Below, in pieces: positions 29,426 to 39,202 of a stretch of 64,000 nucleotides of DNA. This stretch comes from Symbiodinium natans (taxonomy: Eukaryota; Sar; Dinophyceae; Suessiales; Symbiodiniaceae), in the NCBI GenBank assembly GCA_905221605.1, contig CAJNDS010002657.1:895001-959000 (forward strand), given 5' to 3'. The translations under genes were made by a program, and so were the position numbers. Below the pieces are notes generated by a model, which saw only the letters and a program-made list of their open reading frames with translations, ran no database searches and was not told the DNA's origin. Within the stretch, counting starts at the first letter, position 1; each line of letters begins with the position of its first letter.

Positions 29426-30852
29426 ACCCTAAACCCTAAACCCTAAACCCTAAACCCTAAACCCTAAATCCCTAAGCCCTAAACCCTAAACCCAAAACAC
29501 TCAACCGCAGCTGGTTTTGTAAGTTTGCTCTTTAGGCCCTCTTGGGGTGCGTAGTAGGGTTGCTGTTAGGGTTTAGGGTTTAGGGTTTAGGGTTTAGGGT
29601 TTAGGGTTTAGGGTTTAGGGTTTAGGCAGTAGGGCTTAGGGTTTAGGGTTTAGGGAGTAGGTTTTAGGGTTTAGAACAGCGTTTTGAGGCTTAGGCGCCC
29701 AGGGTTTGTAGTGTCTTGTTTGGGTCGTTTTTTCATACTGTTTCGGTCTAGCCGCCTTGTTAAATGAGGGACGGCTCCTTACAAGGGGAGCAGAACATCA
29801 GGTAAGCAATTCCCTTTTTCCTCATCCTAAATAGGAACTAGTAAGCTTAGATAAGGGTCCTCATATCATGTAAGAGTATGATTCAACCATCGGGGGTATG
29901 TTGGAGTTTTTTGGGAACTTTGCAGGAGGCCTCACAAGTAATGTCATAGGTCCAACATCCAGGGTTTAAGATTACAGATTAAAGGGTGTGGGATGAGCCT
30001 AAACCCTAAACCCTAAACCCTAAACCCTAAACCCTAAACCCTAAACCCTAAACCCTAAACCCTAAACCCTAAACCCTAAACCCTAGACCCCAAACCCCAA
30101 ACCCCAAACCCCAAACCCTAAACACTAAACCCTAAACCCACGGCAAAAGCGGAGGTCATCAAGGACGCCTCTTCCTGCGTCCTGCCAGCGGTGCCGGAGG
30201 AGTGTTGGGAAGTTCGTAAGTAGGTTTGGACTTTTGTGTTTTGTGGTTTGGGTTTTACCCTAAACCCTAAACCCTAAACCCTAAACCCTGAACCCTAAAC
30301 CCTAAACCCTAAACCCTAAACCCTAAACCCTAAACCCTAAACCCTAAACCCTAAACCCTAAACCCTAAACCCTAAACTCAAATCCCTGGAGAAAAGTCCT
30401 CTTCAGCAGAAGTCGGGCGAGCGCCGCAGATCTGGGAGTGTTGCAGCTGTGCAGTGTGCCTAAACACGTTAACTCACCACAGGCACACAGGCTGAAAAGG
30501 CAAGCGTAATTCTAAGGGGTTTGGGGTTTAGGGTTTAGGGTTTGGGGTGGGGCTGTTTTAAGCAAAATCTATTTTGGGGGTCTGGCTCCTTGATAAACTC
30601 GCCAGAGAAAGACACCAAAAAGTTGAGACATAATTATCCCCATACCCCAAAAGTTATACTAACGGGAATCCCAGATCTCATCATCCTTAGACGTTCCACC
30701 TTTCTGGAGTTTACTGTAGGGTTTAGGGTTTAGGGTCAGGGTTTAGGGTTTTAGGGTTTTAGGGTTTAGGGTTTAGGGTCCAGGGTTTAGGGTTTAGGGT
30801 TTAGGGCTAGGGTTTAGGGCTTGCGACCAAAAACTCTCAATAACCCCCACAG
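29426..30852. other. ITS arrays with small islands
   Basis: Long CCCTAAA arrays at 30000-30137 and 30255-30376 and TTTAGGG arrays near 29575-29630 frame islands at 29690-29990 and 30145-30220. The second has the open frame AEVIKDASSCVLPAVPEECW, ending at a good GTAAGT donor near 30211. The segment 30376-30500 follows the shared 47-mer with an open frame to TAA. No family was recognised. Confidence 0.55.
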
Positions 30853-30903
30853 GAGGAGGCGCCGTATCTCGGTACAGCCGGGGTCCTGGATGTGCCTCTT
30901 GAG
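30853..30903 (+). CDS. Well-bounded exon of an unknown gene
   Basis: Seventeen codons, EEAPYLGTAGVLDVPLE, lie between a CCCACAG|G acceptor (30849-30852) and a GTACGT donor (30904-30909), phase 0 at both ends. Size and splice sites resemble the identified exons in this window. The protein family is not recognised, and no adjacent exon could be tied to it. Confidence 0.5.
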
Positions 30904-31139
30904 GTACGTATTCATCTTGTGGCCCTTTTGGGCTTGGCTTGGGGTTTAGGGTTTAGGGTTTAGAGTTTGGGGTTTAGGGTTCAGGGCTTACGGGTTGGTG
31001 CTTTACTTTTAGGGGTTCAGGATTTAGGTGAAGTGTTAGGGTAGAGTTAGCTAGGCTCGAGCAGGGTTAGGGTGGTGTTAGGGCAGGGTGAGCGTGGGGT
31101 CAGGGGCGGGTGGCTCAGTGCAGGGTTGGGTTAGGGATA

Positions 31140-31289
31140 ATGGCCGCCTTGGTTCTTAGTGACCTCGAGCGTAGCCGGTCTTTTACATGTCCACGTGTCC
31201 TGGTATTCTCAGAGAAATATCCATTTTGTGGACTTGTCTTTTCCAGAAGCCGTTTCTGTTGGACAAGAGTTCCCCTTCCGTGTCTTTAG
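31140..31289 (+). CDS. Unassigned 49-residue open frame with ATG
   Basis: ATG at 31140 in AATGGCC context opens MAALVLSDLERSRSFTCPRV and continues to TAG at 31287-31289 in ITS-free sequence. A second frame (31187-31498) overlaps it. A short real gene or a first exon is possible. No family was recognised. Confidence 0.3.
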   Translation: MAALVLSDLERSRSFTCPRVLVFSEKYPFCGLVFSRSRFCWTRVPLPCL

Positions 31290-32234
31290 TAGGTAAATTC
31301 GGGATCCTGTTAGAGTCTCCGACAGGTTCCCTAGGCCAAGAGCCAGTAAGTTTCGGATTTTGGCCCCCGGGTTTTGGGCTCTGGTTTTCCTTTTACATCC
31401 TAGCTCTAGGGCTTAGGCTGGTCAAAACCCTGAACCCTAATTACAATCCATTAGACCCGGCAAGAACAAAGAGAAGTCGAAGACATCCACTTCGGTGAAT
31501 GGCTTCGGGTTGAGGGGTTGAGGGTTCAAAGAACCCCAAGCCCCAAGCCCCAAGCCCCAAGCCCCAAGCCCCAAGCCCCAAGCCCCAAGCCCCAAGCCCA
31601 AACCCCAAACCCCAAACCCCAAACCCCAAACCCCAAACCCCAAACCCTAAACCCTAAACCCCAAGCCCCAAGCCCCAAACCCTAAACCCTAAACCCTAAG
31701 CCCTAAGCCCTAAGCCCTAAGCCCTAAACCACCAGGCCGAAGTGGATGGCGAGGCGGGCGGGCGGGCTTCCATACGGGAGGGCTCTTTAGGGTTTAGGGT
31801 TTAGGGTTTAGGGTTCAGGGTTCAGGGTTTAGGGTTTAGGGTTTAGGGTTTAGGGTTTAGGGCTAGGGTTTAGGGTTTGGGGTTTAGGGTTCCAGGGTTT
31901 GCTGTGATAGGGCGTAGATGCGTTTCGGAACAAGCTCGAAAGCTTCGTGAGGTGGCAGCTTTGGCCCGATTGTGGAGGGCCATCTAACACTTTTCTCCCA
32001 CCCCACGCCGTCCAAGGCGGCAAAGCCACCCAAACCTATTCCTTTTAGGGTTGAGGCCTAAACTCAGACAAGAGTCCACTTTTCAAAACTTATTCAGTTT
32101 CATGATGTTGGTTGAATCCGAGAGTCAAGGGTGCCAGCACTCGACGGTCAGATAGAGGCCTTGGGAGGGCAGGGGGGCCAGCAGGGCGAGAGAGGGGGCA
32201 GGGGGGGCAGAGAGGCCAGGGGGGTCGGGGGGGG

Positions 32235-32267
32235 CCCGGACCAGGGTTTTGAGGGCCCTGGTCCGGG
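32235..32267. repeat. Perfect 12-base hairpin, GC-rich
   Basis: CCCGGACCAGGG (32235-32246) and CCCTGGTCCGGG (32256-32267) are exact inverted repeats around a nine-base loop. It follows a G-rich stretch that encodes glycine and arginine in one frame. It could be a structured RNA or replication-prone site. Confidence 0.85.
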
Positions 32268-32432
32268 GTAGCCCCCTGCAAGGTTTAGGGGCCGCCAGTC
32301 ATGACCTGAGGGTTTAGGGTTTTTGCTTTTTCGTACCGACTGCCATGCTGTGGGAGGCGGGCGAGCGATTTGGGTCGGCTTGTGCTTAAGCGCCGCCCCC
32401 CAACGTAGGGGGGCGGCCTAGGCCCTGAGTTT

Positions 32433-32491
32433 CAGGGAGGATCACCCTTTTGCGTTTGGAAACCCAAACTTCTTAAATCCTGCGTTTAGGG
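32433..32491. repeat. 59-base segment shared with 28936-28994
   Basis: Second copy of the pair, two mismatches from the first, again ending in TTTAGGG repeats. Confidence 0.9.
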
Positions 32492-32754
32492 TTTAGGGTT
32501 TAGGGTTTGACCCTAACCCTGCCCTTACAGTGACCTCTGTGATGTGAAAGACCCCTGTCCGAAAGTCCTGCGACACCCGAAAGAAATCTTCAAGGACGGC
32601 GTTGTCGAGACTAGGACTTAGGTAGCAGGATTGCTTATACAGGCACAGCACCCCTTAATCCCCAAACCCTAAACCTTGAGCCATAAACCCTAAACCCTCA
32701 ACCGTTATACAGTTACCCAAGCTCGGGCAAGGAAATCTTCTGAGGCCCTAAGCC

Positions 32755-32814
<60 letters not shown>

Positions 32815-32971
32815 ACCCTAAACCCTAAACCCTAAACCCTAAACCCTAAACCCTAAACCCTAAACCTTAACCATCAAGTTCGGGGTTGAGGCCTCAGGAT
32901 TTAGGGGACACCGCCGCTACGAGTTTTTTGAGGTTACCAACGGGATCCCTTTAATGTAGTAGAATGGGGGG

Positions 32972-33170
32972 GGGGGGTTGTCCCGAAATTAGGGGTACCT
33001 TATTGGGTTCCTCATTATCAGGGAATCCTACAATGTGGGTTTTAGGGTTTAGGGTTTAGGGTTTCCGAAATTAGGGGGTACCTCATTGGGGTTCGTATCA
33101 TACGGGAACCCTACTATTTGGGGATTTCTATTGGGAGTCCCCTATTTTCGCAAACCCCCAACTAGTACCG
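32972..33170 (+). mobile_element. Two family E elements separated by ITS
   Basis: A partial copy (32972-33040) and a complete one (33057-33170) are separated by three TTTAGGG units. The complete copy has terminal inverted repeats GGGTTTCCGAAATTAGGGG and CCCCTATTTTCGCAAACCC. Both share GGGAATCCTAC/GGGAACCCTAC inside. Confidence 0.75.
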
Positions 33171-33303
33171 CCCGAAAATTTGCCCGACAATCAGGGTTTA
33201 GGGATTCCATGTGCCGCGCAATTGTAGAGGTGGCTACTTGCTGTTGCCAAAACACAAACTCATCCTAAACCCTAAACCCTAAGCCCTTCTACCTACTCCT
33301 TAA

Positions 33304-33447
33304 ACGGCAGGCCCGTACACTTACTGGCGCCCCCTCGCCCGAAACCCTCCTCATGAGGCCAGTGACCACGGAGGACTGTGCGGGCCCTCTGTTGTTTTAG
33401 TTTGGGCGTCTAGCCTTTACAGGCTTAGGCTAAACCCTACACCCTAA
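33304..33447 (+). CDS. Unassigned exon-like open frame
   Basis: Forty-seven codons from 33304 to TAA at 33445-33447, reading TAGPYTYWRPLARNPPHEAS then DHGGLCGPSVVLVWASSLYR. It is ITS-free until its last ten codons. Composition is protein-like, but no family was recognised. Confidence 0.3.
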   Translation, partial: TAGPYTYWRPLARNPPHEASDHGGLCGPSVVLVWASSLYRLRLNPTP

Positions 33448-33680
33448 ACCTTAAACCCTAAACCTTACACCCTAAACCCTTCGGGTTTAGGGTTTAGTCT
33501 TGAGGGCTCGGGCTTAAATAGCCCTTTTGGGCTTTGAGGGTTTTTGGGTTCCTAGGATTCTAGGTGCTTCAAGTGACGGAATACCCTATCGCCTCAAACC
33601 CTAAAACCTCATGTTGCCAAAAAAGGATCCCGGGTTTCTTTGTCATTGTATGCCCTAAGCCCTTATTAAAGCCTAAGAGT

Positions 33681-33777
33681 AGGATGTTCTACCTTATATG
33701 AACAGGGCTTAGTAGGGATTATAATTGTGCGTACGATAATCCCTATTAAGGACTGTTAGTATAAGCGGGAACATCCC
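33681..33777. mobile_element. Inverted-repeat element family C
   Basis: The right end AAGGACTGTTAGTATAAGCG plus GGAACATCCC is nearly identical to that of 44714-44810. The left end GGATGTTCTACCTTATATGAAC is its imperfect inverse. Length is 97 bases, the same as the best copy. Confidence 0.75.
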
Positions 33778-33880
33778 AACCCCAAGCCCTAAAGCTTAAA
33801 CTGAGCACTTGTTTCTCAGGGAGCCAGGTAGCCCCATATGTCTAGTCCTTTTGTGCCCTTGTTACCCTAATCCCTGACCG

Positions 33881-33922
<42 letters not shown>
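33881..33922. repeat. Uninterrupted run of 42 C
   Basis: The longest pure homopolymer in the window. It could expand in vivo or be a sequencing/assembly artefact in length. Confidence 0.95.
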
Positions 33923-33924
<2 letters not shown>

Positions 33925-33961
33925 ACATCGTTGTCAAGAACCGGGTAGCCCTAAAGCCTAA

Positions 33962-34132
33962 ACCCCTAAACCCAATTTTTGTGGCTTTTGCGGCGGCAAA
34001 CGCTGGAGCCCGGACATTGAGCATATTGAACGACTAGGGCTCCAGAGTATAGGCCCCCTTCCCTTTTGGAGTTCTGCATGCAACTTTTCAACTTCTGGCC
34101 ACTTAAAAGGCAGTCGTATTCTGAAAGTTTGA
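33962..34132 (+). CDS. Unassigned cysteine-rich open frame
   Basis: From 33962 to TGA at 34130-34132 the frame reads NFCGFCGGKRWSPDIEHIER and later WSSACNFSTSGHLKGSRILK. CGFCGGKRW resembles half of a zinc ribbon, but the second cysteine pair is absent. A competing frame is VAFAAANAGARTLSILND. Unassigned. Confidence 0.3.
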   Translation, partial: TPKPNFCGFCGGKRWSPDIEHIERLGLQSIGPLPFWSSACNFSTSGHLKGSRILKV

Positions 34133-34149
34133 ACTGTTTACTCAATGGG

Positions 34150-34371
34150 TATTTGGGAAGCAAGTAAGCCCCTTTAAGCCGAAAAGGGCGCCCTTTTTGC
34201 TTGCTAGGTTACTCTTGGGTCTAGGGGTTTCCCTTGAAGCAGTGGCAGTTTCAGCTTACCCTCATCAGGGGGCGTCTACCTGAGTTCCAGAGGGAAAAAC
34301 GCTGGGACCCAGAGTAGGCCCTTGTTCCCGTGTTTTAGGGTTAAGGTCTTTGCACTTAGCCCTTCAGACCA
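34150..34371. mobile_element. Two halves of family A elements
   Basis: A right half at 34150-34213 (GAAAAGGGCGCCCTTTTTGC, TAGGTTACTCTTGGGTCTAG) is followed 100 bases later by a left half at 34311-34371 (GACCCAGAGTAGGCCCTTGTTCCC). The order is reversed relative to a whole element, as expected from two truncated neighbours or an internal rearrangement. Confidence 0.65.
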
Positions 34372-34740
34372 AACCCTAAACTCCAAACCCTAAAACTATT
34401 CTGGGGTCTCAAATCTTGGGGTGTTGAGGGCCCAGGAGCCTTCGGGAGGTCGAGAAAGGGAGCCTGGAATCATCTTGGGGTGCGTTTAAGGGTAATGAGG
34501 GTTGAGGGCTTAGTGAACATAGGTGCAAAAACAGGGGTACCCTTTTGGGGGGTTCCTAGAATTATGGTGTTTTTTTGGGGGGAGGGGGGGTGTATTTTCG
34601 GGGTACCTCTATTTTGGGAAATGCCCATGTAGAAGGATTGCGGGATGATCTCGGGGGGTTAGGGTTTAGGGTTCAGGGAATCCTACTATTTGGGGGGTCT
34701 ATTTTAGGGGTCCCATATTTTCGTAAACCCCCGTATGGCC

Positions 34741-34842
34741 ACGTATGGCGTATATCCCCGGACGCGATAGACCTCCTAAAGGGCACGATCGAAGCATCAG
34801 GGAGCGCCTCCAACAACACAAACGGGTGCCACCAGCTGAAAG
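34741..34842 (+). CDS. Exon-like open frame with GT donor
   Basis: VWRISPDAIDLLKGTIEASG then SASNNTNGCHQLKE leads to GAG|GTACTT (donor near 34844). An upstream acceptor was not clear, and the frame also extends back through a family E element end. It looks like a genuine exon of an unknown protein. Confidence 0.35.
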
Positions 34843-34956
34843 AGGTACTTGTTACCCAAAACCCTAAACCCTAAACCCTAAACCCTAAACCCTAAACCCT
34901 ACACCCTACACCCTACACCCTACACCCTACACCCTACACCCTACACCCTACACCCT

Positions 34957-35115
34957 AAGCCACAACATGTTGCAGTTTTGTTGACAAAAGGTTCCCCCCA
35001 AGCCCACAATTCCTCAAGCACTGCACCCTTGACCCCTCGACCATGCAAGTCTGAGCTCATGAAGACTGAAACTTTACCTCAAGTTGAGCCTTTAACCCTA
35101 AACCCTCAAGCCTAA
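34957..35115 (+). CDS. Unassigned open frame
   Basis: Fifty-two codons read HVAVLLTKGSPQAHNSSSTA and PLTPRPCKSELMKTETLPQV to TAA at 35113-35115, beginning just after a CCCTACA array (34899-34957). A second frame is open over part of it. No family was recognised. Confidence 0.3.
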   Translation, partial: KPQHVAVLLTKGSPQAHNSSSTAPLTPRPCKSELMKTETLPQVEPLTLNPQA

Positions 35116-35648
35116 ATCCTAAACCCGAAAATCACGAAGGTGGTGAGTCGGCGCCCATGGAAGGTTTCGGGCTTAGGGAGTATCGCCTGGCGGAACCCTC
35201 TCGAACCCTCAACTGCCTCCCCGCCCCTCCACCCACAAACGTTAGGGTTTTTGGGGAGAGGGGATTAGGGTTTAGGGTCCTTACATAATCCCTATGCAGA
35301 CTTGGCCCTAGGAGGAACTTGCAGGTTGCATCACCCGTAATTAAACGGCAGCCCTGAAGAATGTAGGTTTGTCTGTGCGACGCCAACACGCTTCATGACC
35401 TCTCACACGACGTTAGGTTTGGGGGTCTGCGCCTTGCAATTTACAGCTGCCCAAGACTGTCACACCCCAAATCCACCTTAAAGCCCTAAACCCTAAACCC
35501 TCAACCTTTAAGCCCTAAACCCTAAACCCTAAACCTTTAGACCCTAAACCCTAAACATGCTGAAGTCTGGTTATGTTTATTGTTGGGGAGGGGGGCGGGG
35601 GGGAGGTTGAGGGCCTATCGGGGCATGAAGGATTTAGGCCTAGGGCTC

Positions 35649-35747
35649 GGGATCTTCCCCCTGATACGAACAGTCCTGAATAGGGACTTTGATGGGAGGG
35701 GTTCTATATTCCCTAGTAAGGACTGTTAGTAGAAGGGGGAACCTCCC
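35649..35747. mobile_element. Inverted-repeat element family C
   Basis: The left end GGGATCTTCCCCCTGATACG and right end AAGGACTGTTAGTAGAAGGG plus GGAACCTCCC are imperfect inverses. Length is 99 bases. The interior differs from the other copies. Confidence 0.75.
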
Positions 35748-36378
35748 AAGATTTAGGCTTAGGGCGTTGGGGGCGCTTTGTTGCTTTAGGTTTTGGGGCG
35801 CAAGGTTTTGCATGATTCGGTTGACGTGAATGAGAGTGAGCCTAGAGTTGGGGTTCACCGCAAGCACAGCAATCGCGAACCGTAAGCCTTGAACACTAAA
35901 CCTGAAGCCCTCCACCCTGAATGCCAGCATTTTTTCGGATGCTCACGAAAAGACGATGATGCCCTTGCAGCGCAGGGGCAAGTAGCTCGCGATCAGCACC
36001 AGGATCACCAGGCGCCTTTTTCCTCGCCCTAAACCCTAAGCCGCCCTAAACCCGAAACCCTAAACCCTAGACCGCGGAAGTGTCTTTTCGTTTGCAGAGA
36101 TTCGGCTTCAGAGTTCTGGGGTTTCACCCCAACCGCTTTTGTTGAGAAGCCTCCTGGCACAAACCCCTGAACAGCCCTCCGCTAATCCTTCAAACCTGCA
36201 AGGCCCACAAGCCCTAAACCCTCAACCCTAAACCCTAAACCCCACTCCGTGCTCCCCAAACCCGAAACCCCCATGCTCAAGTTCAAGTTCGAAAATAAGG
36301 GATCCTGGGGGCGGGTTTAGGGCTTAGGGTCTAGGGTTTAGGTATCAACTTGATGCCACGTGAGTGCTATCAGAATCT

Positions 36379-36488
36379 AAGACCCGGAGTAGGCCCTTAT
36401 TCCCTTTGTTAGGGTATAGAGCCCTTAGAAGCCCCTGTAAACCAAAAAGGGCGCCGTATTTTCTTTTCCTAGGGTACTCTTGGGTCTA
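36379..36488. mobile_element. Inverted-repeat element family A, complete copy
   Basis: It begins AAGACCCGGAGTAGGCCC and ends TACTCTTGGGTCTA, inverse over about a dozen bases, with ACCAAAAAGGGCGCC in the centre. TA at both borders would suit a 2-base target duplication of the Tc1/mariner type, but that is only suggestive. Confidence 0.7.
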
Positions 36489-37387
36489 GTAATGCAGTCC
36501 CAAGGCTTCAATGTCTTAAGACGCGGTGCGTCCTTTGGCAGTGAGAGAAGACCCGGACGCGGCAACCCCCCCCCCCCCCCCCCGGAAGCGGCCACTCTTT
36601 CTGACACCTCACATCGCGACTCCGGGTGGGCGCAGTGGTCCGCCACCTGTGTCCAAGTCATGGCCTGCTTCGTGGAAATGCTGTCCCAAGGCTGACAGCA
36701 CTCCGCCGAGTGAGAGGGTCACTCTTGTCCTGGAAGGTTTAGGGTTTGGGGTTTGGGGTTTGGGGTTTAGGGTTTAGGGTTACTTCTACCTTCTTGAACA
36801 GGACGGCCTTGCTCCTTGCCCAAGACTGGCAGGGTCAAGGCCTCCGGCAAGTCTTCTCCTACGCACTTGAGGGACACCGCCCTCTTTGGGGTTTAGGGTT
36901 CAAGGTTCAGGGTTTAGGGTTTAGGGTTTGGAGGATCGGGGCACATAGTAGGTAGGGATATAAGTACCTTAATTGGGGTTAGAAGTAAGTATAAGGAACC
37001 TTAATTATATCTCCTTGCAACGTCCCCTGATCCTTTAAGCAGCGAGTGGATAAATGTTAGAGAACTGCCAAGTCAGACACTTTCATGGCCCTGAATGCCA
37101 TAAACCCCAAACCCGAACCCCCAAAACCCTTAAAGCCCAAACCCTAAACCCCAAACCCTACACCCTAAACCGCTAAACCCTAAACCCTAAACCTTAAACC
37201 CGGCACCTGACCTGACAGGGCGCCGAGGCGACTCCCAGGAGTTTGCCGGGCCGCTACAAGGCTTGGGGTTTTTCGGGTTTTAGGGTTTAAGGGTTTACGT
37301 AGGGTTTAGGGTTTAGGGTTTAGGGTTTTGGGGTTTAGGGTTTGGGGTTAGGGTTTGCGGTTTGGGGTTTAGGGCTAGGGTTTAGGG

Positions 37388-37645
37388 TTTGAGGGTTTGA
37401 GGGTTTGAGGGTTTGAGGGTTTGAGGGTTTGAGGGTTTGAGGGTTTGAGGGTTTGAGGGTTTGAGGGTTTGAGGGTTTGAGGGTTTGAGGGTTTGAGGGT
37501 TTGAGGGTTTGAGGGTTTGAGGGTTGGAGGGTTTGAGGGTTTGAGGGTTTGAGGGTTTGAGGGTTTGAGGGTTTGAGGGTTTGAGGGTTTGAGGGTTTGA
37601 GGGTTTGAGGGTTTGAGGGTTTGAGGGTTTGAGGGTTTGAGGGTT
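37388..37645 (+). repeat. Homogeneous octamer array (TTTGAGGG)n
   Basis: About 32 perfect TTTGAGGG units with a single GG variant near 37526. It is an 8-base derivative of the telomeric heptamer, completely homogenised, starting directly from TTTAGGG units on its left. Confidence 0.95.
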
Positions 37646-37679
37646 AGTGCCCTAGAGGTTTAGTTTTTGGGGGGTTGGA

Positions 37680-37885
37680 GGGTTCAGGGTTTCAGGGTTT
37701 CAGGGTTTCAGTGTTTCAGGGTTTCAGGGTTTCAGGGTTTCAGGGTTTCAGCGTTTCAGGGTTTCAGTGTTTCAGTGTTTCAGGGTTTCAGGGTTTCAGG
37801 GTTTCAGCGTTTCAGGGTTTCAGGTTTTCAGGGTTTCAGGGGTTCAGGGGTTCAGGGGTTCAGGGGTTGAGGGGTTGAGGGGTTC
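37680..37885 (+). repeat. Octamer array (TTTCAGGG)n with variants
   Basis: About 25 units of TTTCAGGG mixed with TTTCAGTG, TTTCAGCG and, at the right end, GGTTCAGG-type units. It is next to but distinct from the TTTGAGGG array, showing independent expansion of two octamers. Reading frames (VSGFQGF) are repeat artefacts. Confidence 0.9.
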
Positions 37886-38370
37886 GGGTTTCAGGCATTT
37901 ATGGTTTTGGGTTTCTGGGATTATCGTTTTGGGTGTTTACGCCTTGAAGTCTTGAGTGTTGAAACCCTAAAAACCCTAAAACCCTAAAAAACCCTAAATC
38001 TAAGCCCGAAACCCGTTTAAGTTTGGCGGTTTTGAGGGCCGGGGTTCAGGCTAGTGTTTAGGGTTTCAGATTGAGTGCAGGCTCGTGCCAGCTCTTCTGC
38101 ATGGCATTTCTTTCTGAGCCAACTCTGTTCACCATCCCCTCGAAGCCCTCGTTCCCGACCCTCAAGGCCCCAAACCCTAAAAGTTTTCGGGTTTAGGGTT
38201 TCGGGTTTACGGTTCAGGGATCTTATCCGCACAATAAACAAAGAAGGGCAGTCACATGGTCACTTACTATGGTACCTTACCTGTTCCCGAAACCCTAAAT
38301 CCTAAACCCTAAACCCTAAACCCTAAACCCTAAACCCTAAACTCTAAACTGGGTGTTATGGGAGCCTCTT

Positions 38371-38471
38371 AGGGTAGTTACATGGTCCCTTAGTATGGGC
38401 CCTTAAACGGGGTCCCCTTACATACCCCTTATAAACCCTTTCAAGGTGGTCAGGGGCCCATGAAACTACCC
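38371..38471. mobile_element. Inverted-repeat element family B, complete copy
   Basis: AGGGTAGTTACATGGTCCC at the left and GGGCCCATGAAACTACCC at the right are inverse ends. The TTAGTATGGGCCCTTAAACG block is shared with 15562-15686. Confidence 0.75.
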
Positions 38472-38656
38472 CTAAACCCTACACCCTACACCCTACACCC
38501 TACACCCTACACCCTACACCCTACACCCTAAACCCTAAACCCTAAACCCTAAACCCTAAACCCTAAGCCCTAAACCCTAAACCCTAAACCCTAAACCCTA
38601 GCCCTAAACCCATGAATCCTAAACCCTAAACCCTAAACCCTAACCTTGTGTTCCAG

Positions 38657-38691
38657 GCACCACCTACTGGGCCAGCTACCTGCGACGTGAG
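38657..38691 (+). CDS. Possible first MORN-gene exon
   Basis: After a CCAG|G acceptor the bases complete a glycine codon and encode TTYWASYLRRE, ending at a GT donor (38692). G-T-T-Y-x-A-S-Y fits the DG..Y.G.Y pattern of MORN repeats loosely, since the glycine after Y is replaced. Splice sites are good, but the join to the next exon cannot be tested because at least one exon seems to be missing in between. Confidence 0.4.
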
Positions 38692-39092
38692 GTGCCGGAG
38701 AGCCTTGCGAATCCAGGGACCTCCCCTGGAAAGTGGTACCTCAGCTAGGGTTTCGGGCAATAGTAGGGTTTAGTGTTTAGGAAGCCCTAAACCCGAATCC
38801 CTAAACCCTAAACCGTATTAGGTCAAGGGATTCAGGGGCTTTGGTTCTCAGATAGAAGTGGGGAGGCGCGGGCCCGTAATGCACCTCGAACGTCGTTCTG
38901 CGGCACAAGCAACTTCTCCTTGGAGTTGGGCTGCAGCGTTTTTTTTGATCATTTGCAACACGCTGCTGCAGCACAGTAGTCATGTGAGTGTACAACTCAC
39001 TCTTGCTTCACTTTCATTTCACCAACTTCTGTCTGCACTACCTGGAATACTCGGGCCCTATCTTCGGGCTCAGGGGTCTATCGGTTGGTAAA

Positions 39093-39202
39093 TAGACCCA
39101 GAGTTAGGCCCTTATTCCCCCTGTTTTAGGGCTGAGGTCCCCTCATCATGCCCTTTAACCAGAAAGGGGGCCCTTTTCATTCCCAGATGACTCTTTTGTC
39201 TA
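39093..39202. mobile_element. Inverted-repeat element family A, complete copy
   Basis: TAGACCCAGAGTTAGGCCC at the left and TGACTCTTTTGTCTA at the right, with the AGAAAGGGGGCCCTTTT centre. Length is 110 bases and both ends abut TA. Confidence 0.7.

Larger units (their letters stand above)
31290..33303. other. Variant repeats and islands, no assignable gene
   Basis: Holds a CCCCAAG run (31535-31600), CCCCAAA and CCCTAAG runs, and a CCCTCAA run (32752-32817). Island frames include 31887-31990 (RRCVSEQARKLREVAALARL to TAA), 32333-32390 (VPTAMLWEAGERFGSACA to TAA) and 32529-32621 (SDLCDVKDPCPKVLRHPKEI to TAG, after an ACAG acceptor). Each is plausible as an exon, but none is assigned. Confidence 0.5.
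35116..38656. other. Mosaic of islands, inverted-repeat elements and variant arrays
   Basis: Islands at 35130-35400 (minus frame 35132-35389), 35935-36035 (minus frame with KRRLVILVLIASYLPLRCKG before a GTGAGC donor; plus also open), 36085-36215 (all three plus frames open), 36530-36700, 36790-36890 and 38060-38170 contain possible exons of unknown genes. The rest is ITS, the arrays at 37388-37880 and the elements listed separately. Confidence 0.5.

Noticed and set aside
30420-30500. Possible synthetase exon after exon f (frame with QIWECC, near ..YF..IW)
   Set aside because: Phase and surrounding residues do not fit, and the segment belongs to the 47-base duplicated sequence shared with 27411-27457.
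36950-37025. Inverted-repeat element around TTAATTGGGG and CCTTAATTATATCTCC
   Set aside because: Arms pair only over short pieces with several gaps; not distinguishable from chance in AT-rich sequence.
37667-37955. Open frames reading VSGFQGFRVSGFQ
   Set aside because: Pure translation of the TTTCAGGG octamer array.
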